A stretch of DNA of 64,000 nucleotides from Chryseobacterium culicis (GCF_002979755.1 NZ_PCPP01000001.1:2808026-2872025), one strand, 5' to 3'; counted from the stretch's first letter, positions 16,663 through 25,988 are shown. Program-made: numbers and translations. Notes: generated by a model from the sequence alone, not told the origin.

Positions 16663-18021
16663 TTATTCTTTAATGATTTTCTGAGAAATAATCAGATTTT
16701 TATTTTCTTTTACATTCAACAGGTAAGTACCTGCCGGATAGTTTTTAATATCAACCTTTATAGCAGAATCATTCAGTTCAAATCTGGATGGAATAAGTTT
16801 TCCGGAAGCATCATATACTTCTACATTTATATTCTTTGAAAACTCCTGTTTCCCTTTAATGAAAAATTCTCCATTTGTCGGATTAGGATAAATACTGAAA
16901 CGACGCTCTTCAGCTTTTACTTCTGAAAGTTTAAGCGTGGATTTACTCAGAGTCCAGGAAACATTGGTAACATGAAGCGTACTGTGATTATCCACTTTCA
17001 GGAGTGGATTGTTATCTACTACTGAAAATGTCAACGTATTATTTCCATTATTGAGTTGTGCCGGAGTAATCGTAACACTATTTCCTGTTGCCCCCAAAGC
17101 GGTTCCGTTCAGACTCCAGGAATTAACCAGTGTATTGGGAATAGGAAGAATTTCATTGACTGTGAAAGTAACATTAGATGTAGCATCCACTGAAGTATTA
17201 TTGGCAGGAGTATATGAATCTACAGGAGAAACTAAACTATGAATTCTCTCAATAATTGCCTCCTTACATACAGAACAGAATTGTTGATTAAGATATCTCA
17301 TTTCACAACTCTGGTGTGGTCTGAACCAGGTTGGGCTTTCAGCATGAGCATATACTCCTACTCCATTCAATCCTACCCAGTTTTTCCACTTGATTGTTGC
17401 AGGATTGGAATTTTGGGTTTTGTTTGGAGATTCAAGTGAACCTGAGAACCAGTATTCATCGGCTAATTTCCCAAAAGAATGGCCTAACTCATGTACTACG
17501 ATTTCATTGGAAGAACCATTTAATGAAGCAAAGGCATAGGTTCCACCGCAGCCTCCATATTCTGTAGAATTACCCAGTACATAGGTGATATCATAATCAG
17601 GAATATTCGCTGCCAGCACCTGTCCTACTTTATTGGTAGTATTACTGTATATACATCTGTGAACGCCTACATCGAAAGTAGAACCCAGATAATTATTAGG
17701 ATTGGTTACAGGGATTACAGGCTCAGTAACATCCGTTGCAGTCCCAGGATGCTTTACTCCCGACTCTGTTGAAATTACTTTTACAGCATAAGCATTAAAG
17801 TAATTCTTATATTCTGTATAAGGACTTTTTGTGAAAAGATAATTGATTGTATTCTGGGCTGATGTCGTAAAAGCAGTTTGCTGTGCAGAGGTAAATCCGT
17901 CTCCTAGAACAGCTATCACAACCCTCTTACTATTGTCTCCGTTCTGTAAAAGAGGAACGGTCTCGAATGTCTGCGCAAAACAACTGCTTCCTATTAAAAG
18001 GGATAATAAAGTTTTTTTCAT
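16663..18021 (-). CDS. Secreted M64 family metallopeptidase with T9SS sorting domain
   Basis: The 452-residue protein has a signal peptide (KKTLLSLLIGSSCFAQ). The M64 (IgA-protease-like) core follows: VVIAVLGDGFTSAQQ, GGCGGTYAFAS, and the zinc site HELGHSFGKLADEYW near residues 177-191 (HExxH with a downstream Glu). Next is an Ig-like region, near residues 265-350. The last 75 residues are a T9SS type A sorting domain (SIYPNPTNGEFF...VYDASGKLI...GTYLLNV...KIIKE). It is therefore expected to be exported by type IX secretion. It follows 18024-18515 by 2 bases in one operon. Confidence 0.88.
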   Translation of the reverse strand: MKKTLLSLLIGSSCFAQTFETVPLLQNGDNSKRVVIAVLGDGFTSAQQTAFTTSAQNTINYLFTKSPYTEYKNYFNAYAVKVISTESGVKHPGTATDVTEPVIPVTNPNNYLGSTFDVGVHRCIYSNTTNKVGQVLAANIPDYDITYVLGNSTEYGGCGGTYAFASLNGSSNEIVVHELGHSFGKLADEYWFSGSLESPNKTQNSNPATIKWKNWVGLNGVGVYAHAESPTWFRPHQSCEMRYLNQQFCSVCKEAIIERIHSLVSPVDSYTPANNTSVDATSNVTFTVNEILPIPNTLVNSWSLNGTALGATGNSVTITPAQLNNGNNTLTFSVVDNNPLLKVDNHSTLHVTNVSWTLSKSTLKLSEVKAEERRFSIYPNPTNGEFFIKGKQEFSKNINVEVYDASGKLIPSRFELNDSAIKVDIKNYPAGTYLLNVKENKNLIISQKIIKE

Positions 18022-18023
18022 AA

Positions 18024-18515
18024 TTATAGTTTTTGCGTTAATAATACTTGAACACCATCATCTGTTGCTTTTTCAATTTTTACTGACTGAACATTTTCAG
18101 AATAAGAAAAACGGGTACTGAATTCCGTATTTTGAAGGGAAGCCTGATGTCTGGAAATTCCTTCTTTTTCATACACTTCCAGTTCAGGATTAAATGGGTC
18201 TTTCACAAGCTGTTTTCCAACTTCTTTTCCACCAGATGCAGTCAATGTGATAATAAGATCTCCTTTACGAATATCATCTCTTTCAAAAGAAGGCATATGT
18301 TTCAATCTGCCCTCTGCAATTTTAGTACTCTGGAGCGTGATTTTTGCATTTCCAGACTGATCTTTATCGGCCTTGAAAAACAAATAAATAATCCGTTCGC
18401 TCTTCGTTGTCAAAGTTTCCGAACGCTTATTATGAACTAAATTATTTCTCTCCTGAACACCAAAAAAGAGAAAAACAGGAACAACAAATACGTTAAATAC
18501 ATTTTTCATGATCAT
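18024..18515 (-). CDS. Hypothetical exported protein upstream of the M64 peptidase
   Basis: The product is 163 residues; the ATG at 18509 (MKNVFNVFVVPVF) is equally possible. A short hydrophobic N-terminus looks like a weak signal peptide. The remainder is charged with predicted strands (ITLQSTKIAEGRLK, DLIITLTASGG, KIEKATDDGVQVLLTQ). No family is recognised. It lies 2 bases upstream of the M64 peptidase gene, so a role with that protease is plausible but unproven. Confidence 0.65.
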   Translation of the reverse strand: MIMKNVFNVFVVPVFLFFGVQERNNLVHNKRSETLTTKSERIIYLFFKADKDQSGNAKITLQSTKIAEGRLKHMPSFERDDIRKGDLIITLTASGGKEVGKQLVKDPFNPELEVYEKEGISRHQASLQNTEFSTRFSYSENVQSVKIEKATDDGVQVLLTQKL

Positions 18516-18598
18516 TTTTATTTAAAGATATTAAAATTTTAAACATAAACTAAAATCATTGTCAATACTTTTTCCATTAAAAAAACATAGAAAGTTCC

Positions 18599-18606
18599 TA
18601 TCTTTG
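18599..18606 (+). promoter_or_regulatory. -7 box of ruvC (TATCTTTG), nearly leaderless
   Basis: An exact TAnnTTTG ends only 5 bases before the ruvC ATG at 18612, so the transcript should start at or next to the start codon. Confidence 0.5.
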
Positions 18607-18611
18607 AAGCA

Positions 18612-19166
18612 ATGATTTCAGAGAAAATAATTTTAGGAATTGACCCGGGAACAGCGATAATGGGATTTGGTATTATCTCCGTAAAGAAAGGAAAAATGGA
18701 GATGGTTTCTATTCATGAACTGATCTTAAAAAAATATCCCAATCACGAAACTAAGCTTAAATATATTTTTGAAAGAACGCTTTCTCTTATCGACGAGTTT
18801 CATCCTGATGAGGTGGCTCTTGAGGCTCCTTTCTATGGAAAAAATGTGCAAAGTATGCTGAAGCTTGGACGAGCTCAGGGAGTTGCAATGGCTGCCAGCC
18901 TTTACAGAAATATTCCTATTACTGAATATTCTCCAAAAAAAATTAAGATGGCCATCACCGGAAACGGAAATGCCAGCAAGGAACAGGTAGCAGGTATGCT
19001 TCAAAACCTTCTTAAATTAAAAGAATTCCCTACAAAATATTTAGATGCTTCCGATGGTCTTGCCGTTGCAGTATGCCATCATTTTAATTCCGGAACCATC
19101 GCGGATACCAAATCGTATTCCGGCTGGGAGAGTTTTTTGAAGCAGAATCCGGATAGATTGAAGTAA
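18612..19166 (+). CDS. ruvC: Holliday junction endodeoxyribonuclease RuvC
   Basis: The 184-residue protein resolves Holliday junctions with the RuvAB motor. The RNase H-like fold is shown by LGIDPGTAIMGFG (catalytic Asp11), VALEAPFYGKNVQS (Glu), ITEYSPKKIKMAITGNGNASKEQV and the closing YLDASDGLAVAVCHHF (Asp pair). Length is normal. The ATG is 5 bases from a -7 box, so translation is probably leaderless. No ruvA or ruvB is nearby. Confidence 0.95.
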   Translation: MISEKIILGIDPGTAIMGFGIISVKKGKMEMVSIHELILKKYPNHETKLKYIFERTLSLIDEFHPDEVALEAPFYGKNVQSMLKLGRAQGVAMAASLYRNIPITEYSPKKIKMAITGNGNASKEQVAGMLQNLLKLKEFPTKYLDASDGLAVAVCHHFNSGTIADTKSYSGWESFLKQNPDRLK

Positions 19167-19294
19167 TTTCTATCTTTTCTTTGAAAATTTTCAAAATGAA
19201 TTTTAACCTTCTTAAAAACAGTCTTTTATACAAATCCACATTGTTACTTGGTAAAACATAATACTATCTTTTACATTGGTATGATTTTTAGTAC

Positions 19295-19302
19295 TACCTT
19301 TG
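19295..19302 (+). promoter_or_regulatory. -7 box of the DUF4407 gene (TACCTTTG)
   Basis: An exact TAnnTTTG with a TTG 16 bases upstream (19276-19278). It overlaps an in-frame TTG at 19300, so the ATG at 19318 is chosen. Confidence 0.55.
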
Positions 19303-19317
19303 TATAAATTTTCAGTT

Positions 19318-20388
19318 ATGAAAACAAACCAACAAACTATAAATCAAGGGACTCATAAAATAAACTGGTTCCAAAAATTTCTGATGGTATGTTCAGGCGG
19401 AAACATCCATATTTTAAGAAAGACTCCGAGTGAATGGAATAAATTTTCCGGGATTGGAGGGATTGTACTTTTCACTGCAGTGTTCGCCACTTTGTCTGCA
19501 GGCTACGCCATGTATACGGTATTCGACAACATTTGGGCATCAGTAGGATTTGGAATTCTGTGGGGGTTGATGATTTTCAATCTTGACCGTTATATTGTTT
19601 CTTCCATCAAAAAAACGGGAACATGGTGGAATCAGGTTCTGATGGCTATTCCTCGTCTTATCCTTGCTACCTTTCTAGGAATTATTATTTCTAAGCCTTT
19701 AGAACTTAAAATTTTTGAAAAGGAAGTCAACAAACAGCTGAATACCATTATCCAAAGGAACAAAAAACAGCTCCAGGGAGAAATGACCGGAAGGATTCTT
19801 CAGCAAAGCGGACCTTTTGAGACAGAAAAACAACAGATCTCAGGAAAAATCGCTCAATATCAGAAAGCATATGACTCTGCTTCTGTAGAACTTGAAAAAG
19901 AAATTCTGGGAAAACAATCTGGGCTCACCAGTGGAAAAGAGGGTTACGGGCCGAATGCAAAACGTAAACAGGAACTGAAAGAGCAACGTAAACAGGATCT
20001 TGAAAACTTCCAAAAGCAGGCTTCTCCAAGACTGGAATATTTAGATAAAGAAATATCCAAGGTATATACCAACCTGGAAACTGAAAGAAAATCTACAGAA
20101 ACTTTTGAAGATAAGTTCAATGGCTTTGCAGCAAGACTTCAGGCATTGGATGAACTGGGTAAGAATTCTGCAATCATTGGCCTTGCAGCAGCTTTTATCA
20201 TGGGATTGTTTATCTGTCTTGAGATTTCTCCGGTTCTGGTAAAATTGATCTCTCATATAGGACCCTATGACTATCTTTTAGAAAAAACAGAAAATGATTT
20301 CAGATTGTATTCTAAAGAAAAAATTGAAAAAGGAAATGCTCTTACTGATTTCAGAATCGATGATTTTAAAGATAATTTGAAAAAATAA
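19318..20388 (+). CDS. DUF4407 membrane protein
   Basis: The 356-residue product has the DUF4407 N-terminus (WFQKFLMVCSGGNIHILRKTPSEWNKFSGIGGIVLF), two close membrane helices near residues 45-85 with GLMIFNLDRYIV, and a third near 100-120. A long Gln/Lys/Glu-rich coiled coil (130-270) is followed by a last helix (IIGLAAAFIMGLFICLEISPVLVKLI). Function is unknown. The coiled coil between membrane anchors suggests a structural or signalling role. A terminator follows at 20469-20497. Confidence 0.82.
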   Translation: MKTNQQTINQGTHKINWFQKFLMVCSGGNIHILRKTPSEWNKFSGIGGIVLFTAVFATLSAGYAMYTVFDNIWASVGFGILWGLMIFNLDRYIVSSIKKTGTWWNQVLMAIPRLILATFLGIIISKPLELKIFEKEVNKQLNTIIQRNKKQLQGEMTGRILQQSGPFETEKQQISGKIAQYQKAYDSASVELEKEILGKQSGLTSGKEGYGPNAKRKQELKEQRKQDLENFQKQASPRLEYLDKEISKVYTNLETERKSTETFEDKFNGFAARLQALDELGKNSAIIGLAAAFIMGLFICLEISPVLVKLISHIGPYDYLLEKTENDFRLYSKEKIEKGNALTDFRIDDFKDNLKK

Positions 20389-20468
20389 AATGATAACTCA
20401 ATATTCTATCCGACTTTAAACATTAGAGAAAAAATCTATAATAATATATTTTTCAATAAATAAAATCT

Positions 20469-20498
20469 AACCTTTTGCATAATTGTGAAAGGTTTTTC
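20469..20498 (+). terminator. Terminator after the DUF4407 gene
   Basis: AACCTTT and AAAGGTT pair around a 12-base loop, followed by TTTCTTTT. Confidence 0.7.
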
Positions 20499-20561
20499 TT
20501 TTAATAAAGAATTTTATGCGAAATATTTTCTAATTTTATATTACATAAAATCCTTATTATC

Positions 20562-21155
20562 ATGAAAAACTTACTTTTTGCATGTATGCTGCTGATATGC
20601 AGTGTATCTGCTCCTGCTCTAAAAGCTCAGGCATCAGAACCATTTTTAGGGCAAATAGCCTTTGTACCTTATAATTTTGCACCAAAATACTGGGCAGAAT
20701 GTAATGGGCAGATTCTGCCCATCGCGCAAAATCAAGCACTTTTTTCATTGTTAGGAACTACTTATGGAGGGAATGGAACCACCACATTTGCTTTACCCGA
20801 TATGAGAGGAAGGGTACTTGTTCATAACGGACAAGCTCCGGGAGGGGCAACGAACTATACTATGGGAGAAACCGGCGGAGCTGAAAGTGTAACATTACTG
20901 ATAACACAAATGCCAGCCCATAATCACACAATAAATGCAGTAACAGCGGAAGGGAATCAAAACTCACCTACCAACAGCCTTCCGGCAGACACCAAAGTCC
21001 TTGACAAAGAATATTCCGATGCAGCGGCTAATACTACGATGAAAAACACAATGGTAGGAAACACCGGAGGAAATCAACCTCATGAAAACAGACCTCCTTT
21101 TATTACCCTGAAATGCATCATTGCCTTAGCAGGAGTCTTTCCATCACAAAACTAA
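20562..21155 (+). CDS. Secreted phage tail collar-domain protein
   Basis: The 197-residue protein contains a complete tail-collar (microcystin-dependent protein) domain: EPFLGQIAFVPYNFAPKYWAECNGQILPI, LFSLLGTTYGGNGTTTFALPDMRGRV, QMPAHNHT and ENRPPFITLKCIIALAGVFP. Unlike most members it is preceded by a clear signal peptide (residues 1-24, ending in LKAQA). It may thus be an exported adhesin-like or surface protein derived from a tail-fibre domain. Its stop codon overlaps the start of the next gene (TAATG). Confidence 0.82.
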   Translation: MKNLLFACMLLICSVSAPALKAQASEPFLGQIAFVPYNFAPKYWAECNGQILPIAQNQALFSLLGTTYGGNGTTTFALPDMRGRVLVHNGQAPGGATNYTMGETGGAESVTLLITQMPAHNHTINAVTAEGNQNSPTNSLPADTKVLDKEYSDAAANTTMKNTMVGNTGGNQPHENRPPFITLKCIIALAGVFPSQN

Positions 21156-21853
21156 TGGTTATGAAAATTCTTTACTTATTATGTCTTGCTATGGGAAGCT
21201 CAGCTTTTACGCAGACAATAACTTTCAGCGGATGTCCAAATCTGTTTGACAGCCCGCCTAATACTTACGTCTTTAACAAAACAGGAGTAGACGCCTTTAG
21301 CAAGAACATCTATGTGACTACTCCTATTGATGGCGCACAAGATTGTAGCGGATTGGGTACCTGTGAATTTAAAATTCAATGGAACAACACTCTTACAAGA
21401 TGGGAATTTCTTGGTGATGAAGGAAACGGAACTTTTACGACTCCTTATCTGATTTATTATAACTCAACAGGTAATAATTCCTTACCGATTCCTCCTGGTA
21501 ATAGTGTTGGAACCTGGGTTGAAAATACCGCAATGACTAACGGTCAATGTGGAGGAAACCTTACTGCGGTAAATTCTACCATGACAGGGGATGTACAGAA
21601 CACAACACTAGGAACTTCGGATCTTTCGAAAAATAAAATTCAGATCTTTCCTAATCCTGTGGCTGATTTTATAAGAATTTCCGGCATTGATGATGGGTTG
21701 TCCATCCAAATTTATAATATTGACGGTCGTCTTGTAAAATCAGAAATGTTTGATTCAAAGATTGATGTATCACAACTTATTCCAGGGGGTTATATATTAA
21801 AAATAACGACCAGAAATTTTCAGACCCATCACTTTAAATTCATAAAAAAATAA
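21155..21853 (+). CDS. T9SS-sorted secreted protein, unknown function
   Basis: The 232-residue protein (ATG at 21155 or 21161; an earlier in-frame ATG at 21113 lies inside the upstream gene and is rejected) has a signal peptide ending GSSAFTQ. An N-terminal domain has paired cysteines (FSGCPNLF, AQDCSGLGTC, NGQCGG). A C-terminal T9SS type A domain follows (IQIFPNPVADFIRISG...IYNIDGRLV...GGYILKI...HFKFIKK). Coupling to the tail-collar gene suggests the two exported proteins are made together. Confidence 0.78.
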   Translation: MVMKILYLLCLAMGSSAFTQTITFSGCPNLFDSPPNTYVFNKTGVDAFSKNIYVTTPIDGAQDCSGLGTCEFKIQWNNTLTRWEFLGDEGNGTFTTPYLIYYNSTGNNSLPIPPGNSVGTWVENTAMTNGQCGGNLTAVNSTMTGDVQNTTLGTSDLSKNKIQIFPNPVADFIRISGIDDGLSIQIYNIDGRLVKSEMFDSKIDVSQLIPGGYILKITTRNFQTHHFKFIKK

Positions 21854-21882
21854 CGGGTTATTTTATTGTAAGAAATTGATTA

Positions 21883-21916
21883 TTAAAGCTTTCTAAATTT
21901 TCGGAAGCTTTAATTT
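21883..21916 (+). terminator. Terminator after 21155-21853
   Basis: TTAAAGCTT (21883-21891) and AAGCTTTAA (21905-21913) form the stem, followed by TTTTTC. Confidence 0.65.
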
Positions 21917-21951
21917 TTCAAAGAAGTATTCAAACAGATTAGAATTGAATA

Positions 21952-21980
21952 AAAAAGTCTCCATCGGAATGGAGACTTTT
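21952..21980 (-). terminator. Terminator of the M43 protease gene
   Basis: AAAAGTCTCCAT and ATGGAGACTTTT pair around a CGGA loop. The flanks suit termination in either direction; it stands between two converging genes. Confidence 0.85.
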
Positions 21981-22004
21981 ACATTTATTTAAATTCTGAT
22001 TAAT

Positions 22005-23873
22005 TTATTTGATAATCAGTTTGGAAGACTTATTGTCTTTTCCATTAGAAATCTGAATCATATAAATTCCTTTTTCTAACTGCTGGTCTACTTTGAAAAC
22101 ACCACTTCCTTCTTCAGTTACAGATGGAGTTGATACCAACCTTCCTGACATATCAGAAATAGAAACTTTTAAGTTCTTACCATTTTTAGCTTTAATGAAG
22201 ATTTTCTCTCCGGTAGCTACCGGGTTAGGATAAACTGTTAAATCACCATTATCAGCTTTCACTTCACTTGTTGCTAAATTGGTAACAAATTTTACAGTAT
22301 AATCTTCAACTTGTCCGTACTTTAATTGTCCACAAGGAGTCATGTTAGAATTCTCATCATCTACAAGAACTCTCATTCTTAGTGGAGTATTAAGTACTAC
22401 TGAAGCAGGAGCCGTAATGGTAGTGCTGTGAGTACCAATTTCTGTAACCGGATCTGCAGCAATATTATCAACAGAACTTACCAGTTCAGAAGCCTCAAAC
22501 GTTCCATTATTATTATAATCAATCCAAACTCTCACATCATTATTCGAGCCTGATACATTTACCTGAAGATTATGAGTACCAGTTGCTGAAAGTTCTGTAG
22601 CTGTAGCTTTCAGGCAGCTTGATCCTGTATAGTCTTCATAAAAACTGGCATTATTCTGCCAATATCCTGTAGATGCATTATTAATACTTCCCAGTTTTAC
22701 AAGAGTTGGTCCTACAAAATAATTATCTGGTGTAGAAATACCTGTAGGATTACATGTCGCTGCAATAGGTGTTCCAATTGCTGCAGCAGAAGAAGGGGCT
22801 GTAGCTCCTAATGAAGTACTCAAAGATCCTCTCATTAAAAAGAAATATAGAGCTGCTCTGTCATGCTGTCCATTTGTAAATTTAAATGCAATTGGATTGG
22901 TATAGTTCATCATGTTATACTGTACTCCCTGATAGTTTGCCCCTGTACAATAATTCATATCATTGTTAGTAGGCGCAGGGTCATTCAGTAAGCTTCTTGA
23001 TCTTTCTGTATCACATACCTGATCATCATCTTTAGTACAATCATTATTAGTCATTGCAGGGCAATAAGTAGTAGAAGTAGTCCCTTGTGGTGGCTGAGCG
23101 TTAGCATTACCAAATGTATGAAGTAATCCCATACTATGTCCAAATTCGTGCGCTAAAGTAATATCATCCGATAAAGTAACTACAAAAGATTTCATAAAGG
23201 ATTCGTAGTTAGCATCAGCATTTTGAGGCAAGCCTGCCCATCCCATGATACCATATGTTCCGCCACCATCTACTTTATTCATGATATAAATATTAAAGTA
23301 AGATGCCTCGGGCCAGTGCGGTGCAATTGATTTAACCTGGTCCGTAGTAACACCATTTGCGCCACTACGTTTCACCCCATAAGTATCATATCCTGCAAGA
23401 GTTCCCCCGTTATATCTAACAATACCTGTAGTAGCATTACAACTTGGGTCTCTTTTAGCTAATACCAATTTAATCGGCATTGTAGCCGCATTACCAAAAT
23501 CTGCAGGAATTCCCTGAGCCCATTGATAAGTACCCGCATACATTTGATTGCAATTATCCAACCACGTCTGAATTTGCGCATCACTCTTGTTATAAGCTGT
23601 ACCAATAGCAGCTCCTGTAGGCGCTATTACGTGCACTACTACAGGAATCTCGTAAACTCCATTTACAATTTTGTATGCACTTCCATTTTTAGCAGCTGCA
23701 TTTTGATTACTGCTAATAATTTTGTTACGGATATTACGAACCATTTCATCAATTTCCGCATTCTGCTTTTGGTGTACTCTCTGTTCATTATCAAAGTCAC
23801 ACCAATCTTTTTTTTGCTGTGCCGATACTGAAAGGGATAGTAGCAATGCCCCACAAAGGATAGTTTTCTTCAT
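22005..23873 (-). CDS. Secreted M43 (pappalysin-type) metalloprotease with GEVED and T9SS domains
   Basis: The 622-residue protein has a signal peptide (KKTILCGALLLSLSVSAQ) and a propeptide-like region. The M43 catalytic domain has the zinc site HEFGHSMGLLHTFG near residues 243-256, and a Met-turn in YNMMNYTNP. A GEVED-type beta domain follows (NNDVRVWIDYNNNGTFEASELV...GQVEDYTVKF, about residues 440-535). The last 75 residues are a T9SS sorting domain (TVYPNPVATGEKIFIKA...KGIYMIQISNGK). It should be a surface-released protease. The 330 bases upstream are AT-rich with no clear -7 box. Confidence 0.9.
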   Translation of the reverse strand: MKKTILCGALLLSLSVSAQQKKDWCDFDNEQRVHQKQNAEIDEMVRNIRNKIISSNQNAAAKNGSAYKIVNGVYEIPVVVHVIAPTGAAIGTAYNKSDAQIQTWLDNCNQMYAGTYQWAQGIPADFGNAATMPIKLVLAKRDPSCNATTGIVRYNGGTLAGYDTYGVKRSGANGVTTDQVKSIAPHWPEASYFNIYIMNKVDGGGTYGIMGWAGLPQNADANYESFMKSFVVTLSDDITLAHEFGHSMGLLHTFGNANAQPPQGTTSTTYCPAMTNNDCTKDDDQVCDTERSRSLLNDPAPTNNDMNYCTGANYQGVQYNMMNYTNPIAFKFTNGQHDRAALYFFLMRGSLSTSLGATAPSSAAAIGTPIAATCNPTGISTPDNYFVGPTLVKLGSINNASTGYWQNNASFYEDYTGSSCLKATATELSATGTHNLQVNVSGSNNDVRVWIDYNNNGTFEASELVSSVDNIAADPVTEIGTHSTTITAPASVVLNTPLRMRVLVDDENSNMTPCGQLKYGQVEDYTVKFVTNLATSEVKADNGDLTVYPNPVATGEKIFIKAKNGKNLKVSISDMSGRLVSTPSVTEEGSGVFKVDQQLEKGIYMIQISNGKDNKSSKLIIK

Positions 23874-24204
23874 TTCAATAATTTAAATAGGTTGTAAATA
23901 TTTCAATCTTATGTTTCAATCAGAAATAACTATAACTGAAAACAAGCATAAAATTTAAAATTTTATTACAGTTAGTAGAAAAAAGCTCATTATTGTTACA
24001 TTTTAAACGAAAATAAAATTAACATCATTATAAATAGAACTTGTTTTACTTATATTATTACAAATAAATAACCATAAAAACAAACAATACAACAAAACAA
24101 AATATAAGATTATCACTCTATCAATCAAAACATTAAAGCAATATCATAGAATAAAAAAAACCGCACGAAATGTGCGGTTTTTTTTATTTTAATCCCATAT
24201 AATT
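23874..24204. other. Intergenic region, M43 gene to guaB
   Basis: These 331 very AT-rich bases hold the guaB terminator at the right end and presumably the M43 promoter. No exact TAnnTTTG box, ORF or repeat was seen on the minus strand. Confidence 0.5.
24153..24185 (-). terminator. Terminator of guaB
   Basis: An A8 tract, stem CCGCAC / GTGCGG with a GAAAT loop, and a T8 tract. On the minus strand it is a textbook intrinsic terminator 20 bases after the guaB stop. Confidence 0.92.
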
Positions 24205-25665
24205 CTATAAAGAATAATTTGGAGCTTCTTGTGTGATAATTACATCATGCGGGTGAGATTCTTTCAATCCGCTTCCTGTAATCATTACCAGTTTGGAATC
24301 TTTTTGAAGTGTTTCAATATCTTTTGCCCCACAATATCCCATACCAGCTCTCAAACCTCCTGTCAACTGGAAAATAACATCTTCCAGCTTTCCTTTGTGT
24401 GGAACTCTTCCTTCAATTCCTTCCGGAACGAATTTTTTAGCTTCACTTTGGAAATATCTCTCTTTACCACCTCTCTTCATTGCGGAAAGGCTTCCCATTC
24501 CCTGGTAAGATTTGAATTTTCTTCCCTGGAAGATAATTTCCTCTCCCGGAGCTTCATCTGTACCGGCTAAAAGAGAACCTAACATTACGGCTCCTGCCCC
24601 ACTAGCGATTGCTTTAACGATATCTCCGGAAAGTTTGATCCCTCCGTCACCAATTACGGTTACATTTTGAGATTTAGCATATTCGTACACGTTATAGATA
24701 GCAGATAGCTGAGGAACTCCTACTCCGGCAACTACTCTGGTTGTACAGATAGATCCAGGTCCTACACCTACTTTTAATACGTTTGCTCCTGCTGCAATAA
24801 GATCTTTAGCAGCATCTGCAGTTACGATATTTCCTCCTACAATATCAAGGTCCGGATATGCTTTTCTGATTTCTGAAATTTTATCTAAAACTCCTTTAGA
24901 ATGACCGTGTGCTGAATCAATGGCTACGATATCAACTCCTGCCTGTACCAAAGCCTCAATTCTTGTCAATGTATCTTCTCCTACTCCTACTCCTGCTCCA
25001 ACGATAAGACGACCATTTTCATCTTTATTAGCATTAGGATACTCTAACTGATTGTCGATATCCTTAATGGTAATTAAGCCTACAAGTTTATTATCTTTAT
25101 CTACGATAGGAAGTTTTTCAACTCTGTTCTTAAGAAGGATTTCTTTTGCCTTTTCAAGGTTGGTATCTTTGTCTGAAGTGATCAGATTATCTTTGGTCAT
25201 AATCTCCTCTACTTTCATACCAAGATTTTCCTGATATTTTACATCTCTGTTGGTAATAATTCCAATTAGAACATTATTATCATCTACTACCGGAAGACCT
25301 GAAATCTTATATCTTGACATAAGATCTTTGGCTTCTCCTAAAGTATGATCTTTAGATAAAGTAACCGGATCAGAGATCATTCCGTTTTCTGAACGTTTTA
25401 CACGGTTTACCTGAGCAGCCTGCTCAGCGATCGTCATGTTTTTGTGGATAAAGCCCAACCCTCCAACTCTTGCCAAAGCAATTGCCAGATCAGCTTCAGT
25501 AACAGTGTCCATGGCAGCGGAAACTATCGGAACATTCAGCGTGATTTTGTCGGTAAGTCTTGATTTTAATGAAACCTGGTTAGGTAAAACTTCTGAATAA
25601 GAAGGGACTAGAAGAACGTCATCGAAAGTGATGGCTGTCTCTACAATTTTGTTATGAATAGACAT
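24205..25665 (-). CDS. guaB: IMP dehydrogenase
   Basis: The 486-residue enzyme oxidises IMP to XMP, the committed step of guanine nucleotide synthesis. The barrel start [16 protein letters not shown], two CBS domains (about residues 95-210; [19 protein letters not shown] and [19 protein letters not shown]), the catalytic loop [20 protein letters not shown] with Cys307, and the flap [13 protein letters not shown] are all present. Length is normal. A TAATTTTG box on the minus strand (25680-25687) lies 14 bases before the ATG, so the leader is very short. Confidence 0.97.
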   Translation of the reverse strand: MSIHNKIVETAITFDDVLLVPSYSEVLPNQVSLKSRLTDKITLNVPIVSAAMDTVTEADLAIALARVGGLGFIHKNMTIAEQAAQVNRVKRSENGMISDPVTLSKDHTLGEAKDLMSRYKISGLPVVDDNNVLIGIITNRDVKYQENLGMKVEEIMTKDNLITSDKDTNLEKAKEILLKNRVEKLPIVDKDNKLVGLITIKDIDNQLEYPNANKDENGRLIVGAGVGVGEDTLTRIEALVQAGVDIVAIDSAHGHSKGVLDKISEIRKAYPDLDIVGGNIVTADAAKDLIAAGANVLKVGVGPGSICTTRVVAGVGVPQLSAIYNVYEYAKSQNVTVIGDGGIKLSGDIVKAIASGAGAVMLGSLLAGTDEAPGEEIIFQGRKFKSYQGMGSLSAMKRGGKERYFQSEAKKFVPEGIEGRVPHKGKLEDVIFQLTGGLRAGMGYCGAKDIETLQKDSKLVMITGSGLKESHPHDVIITQEAPNYSL

Positions 25666-25679
25666 CTTTACTTTCTTTG

Positions 25680-25687
25680 CAAAATTA
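25680..25687 (-). promoter_or_regulatory. -7 box of guaB (TAATTTTG)
   Basis: An exact TAnnTTTG on the minus strand, 14 bases upstream of the guaB ATG. Confidence 0.5.
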
Positions 25688-25762
25688 GGTTATTTTAGTG
25701 AGATATGAAAATCCTTTTTAATAGTTTAAATAAAAATTAATAATCAATAACTTAAATCGAAA

Positions 25763-25786
25763 AACCGTTCTTTTATCAGAACGGTT
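25763..25786 (-). terminator. Terminator of the sigma-factor operon
   Basis: AACCGTTCT and AGAACGGTT form a 9-bp stem with a 6-base loop. On the minus strand it is followed by TTTCG. It lies downstream of the DUF4252 operon and of the small ORF at 25854-25988. Confidence 0.7.
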
Positions 25787-25853
25787 ACTGTACAAAATAA
25801 TTGAATAAGTATGAAACTACTTTGGTTATATGTTAAATAATGAACACAAAGGT

Positions 25854-25988
25854 CTATTTTAAAGGGTTTCCATTTTCGTCCAGATTCTCAATATGAGTCT
25901 GATTATTTTTATATACGTATAATTTGGAAAATTGGTTTTTAAAGGCAAGAAAAAAAACAAGCCACACAGTATGGGAAGTACAACGCAT
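25854..25988 (-). CDS. Possible 44-residue small protein
   Basis: An ATG-started frame encodes a hydrophobic stretch (VWLVFFLAF) then a polar tail (YVYKNNQTHIENLDENGNPLK). It lies between the DUF4252 lipoprotein gene and the operon terminator, so it would be the last gene of the sigma operon. No promoter or homologue is recognised. It could be a remnant of a longer gene or chance. Confidence 0.3.
   Translation of the reverse strand: MRCTSHTVWLVFFLAFKNQFSKLYVYKNNQTHIENLDENGNPLK

Noticed and set aside
21113..21154. Earlier ATG for the T9SS protein at 21155
   Set aside because: It lies inside the tail-collar gene and precedes a complete signal peptide; TAATG coupling at 21155 is more likely.
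20562..21155. Prophage remnant
   Set aside because: Only a collar domain is present, with a signal peptide; no integrase, capsid, portal or lysis genes are near.
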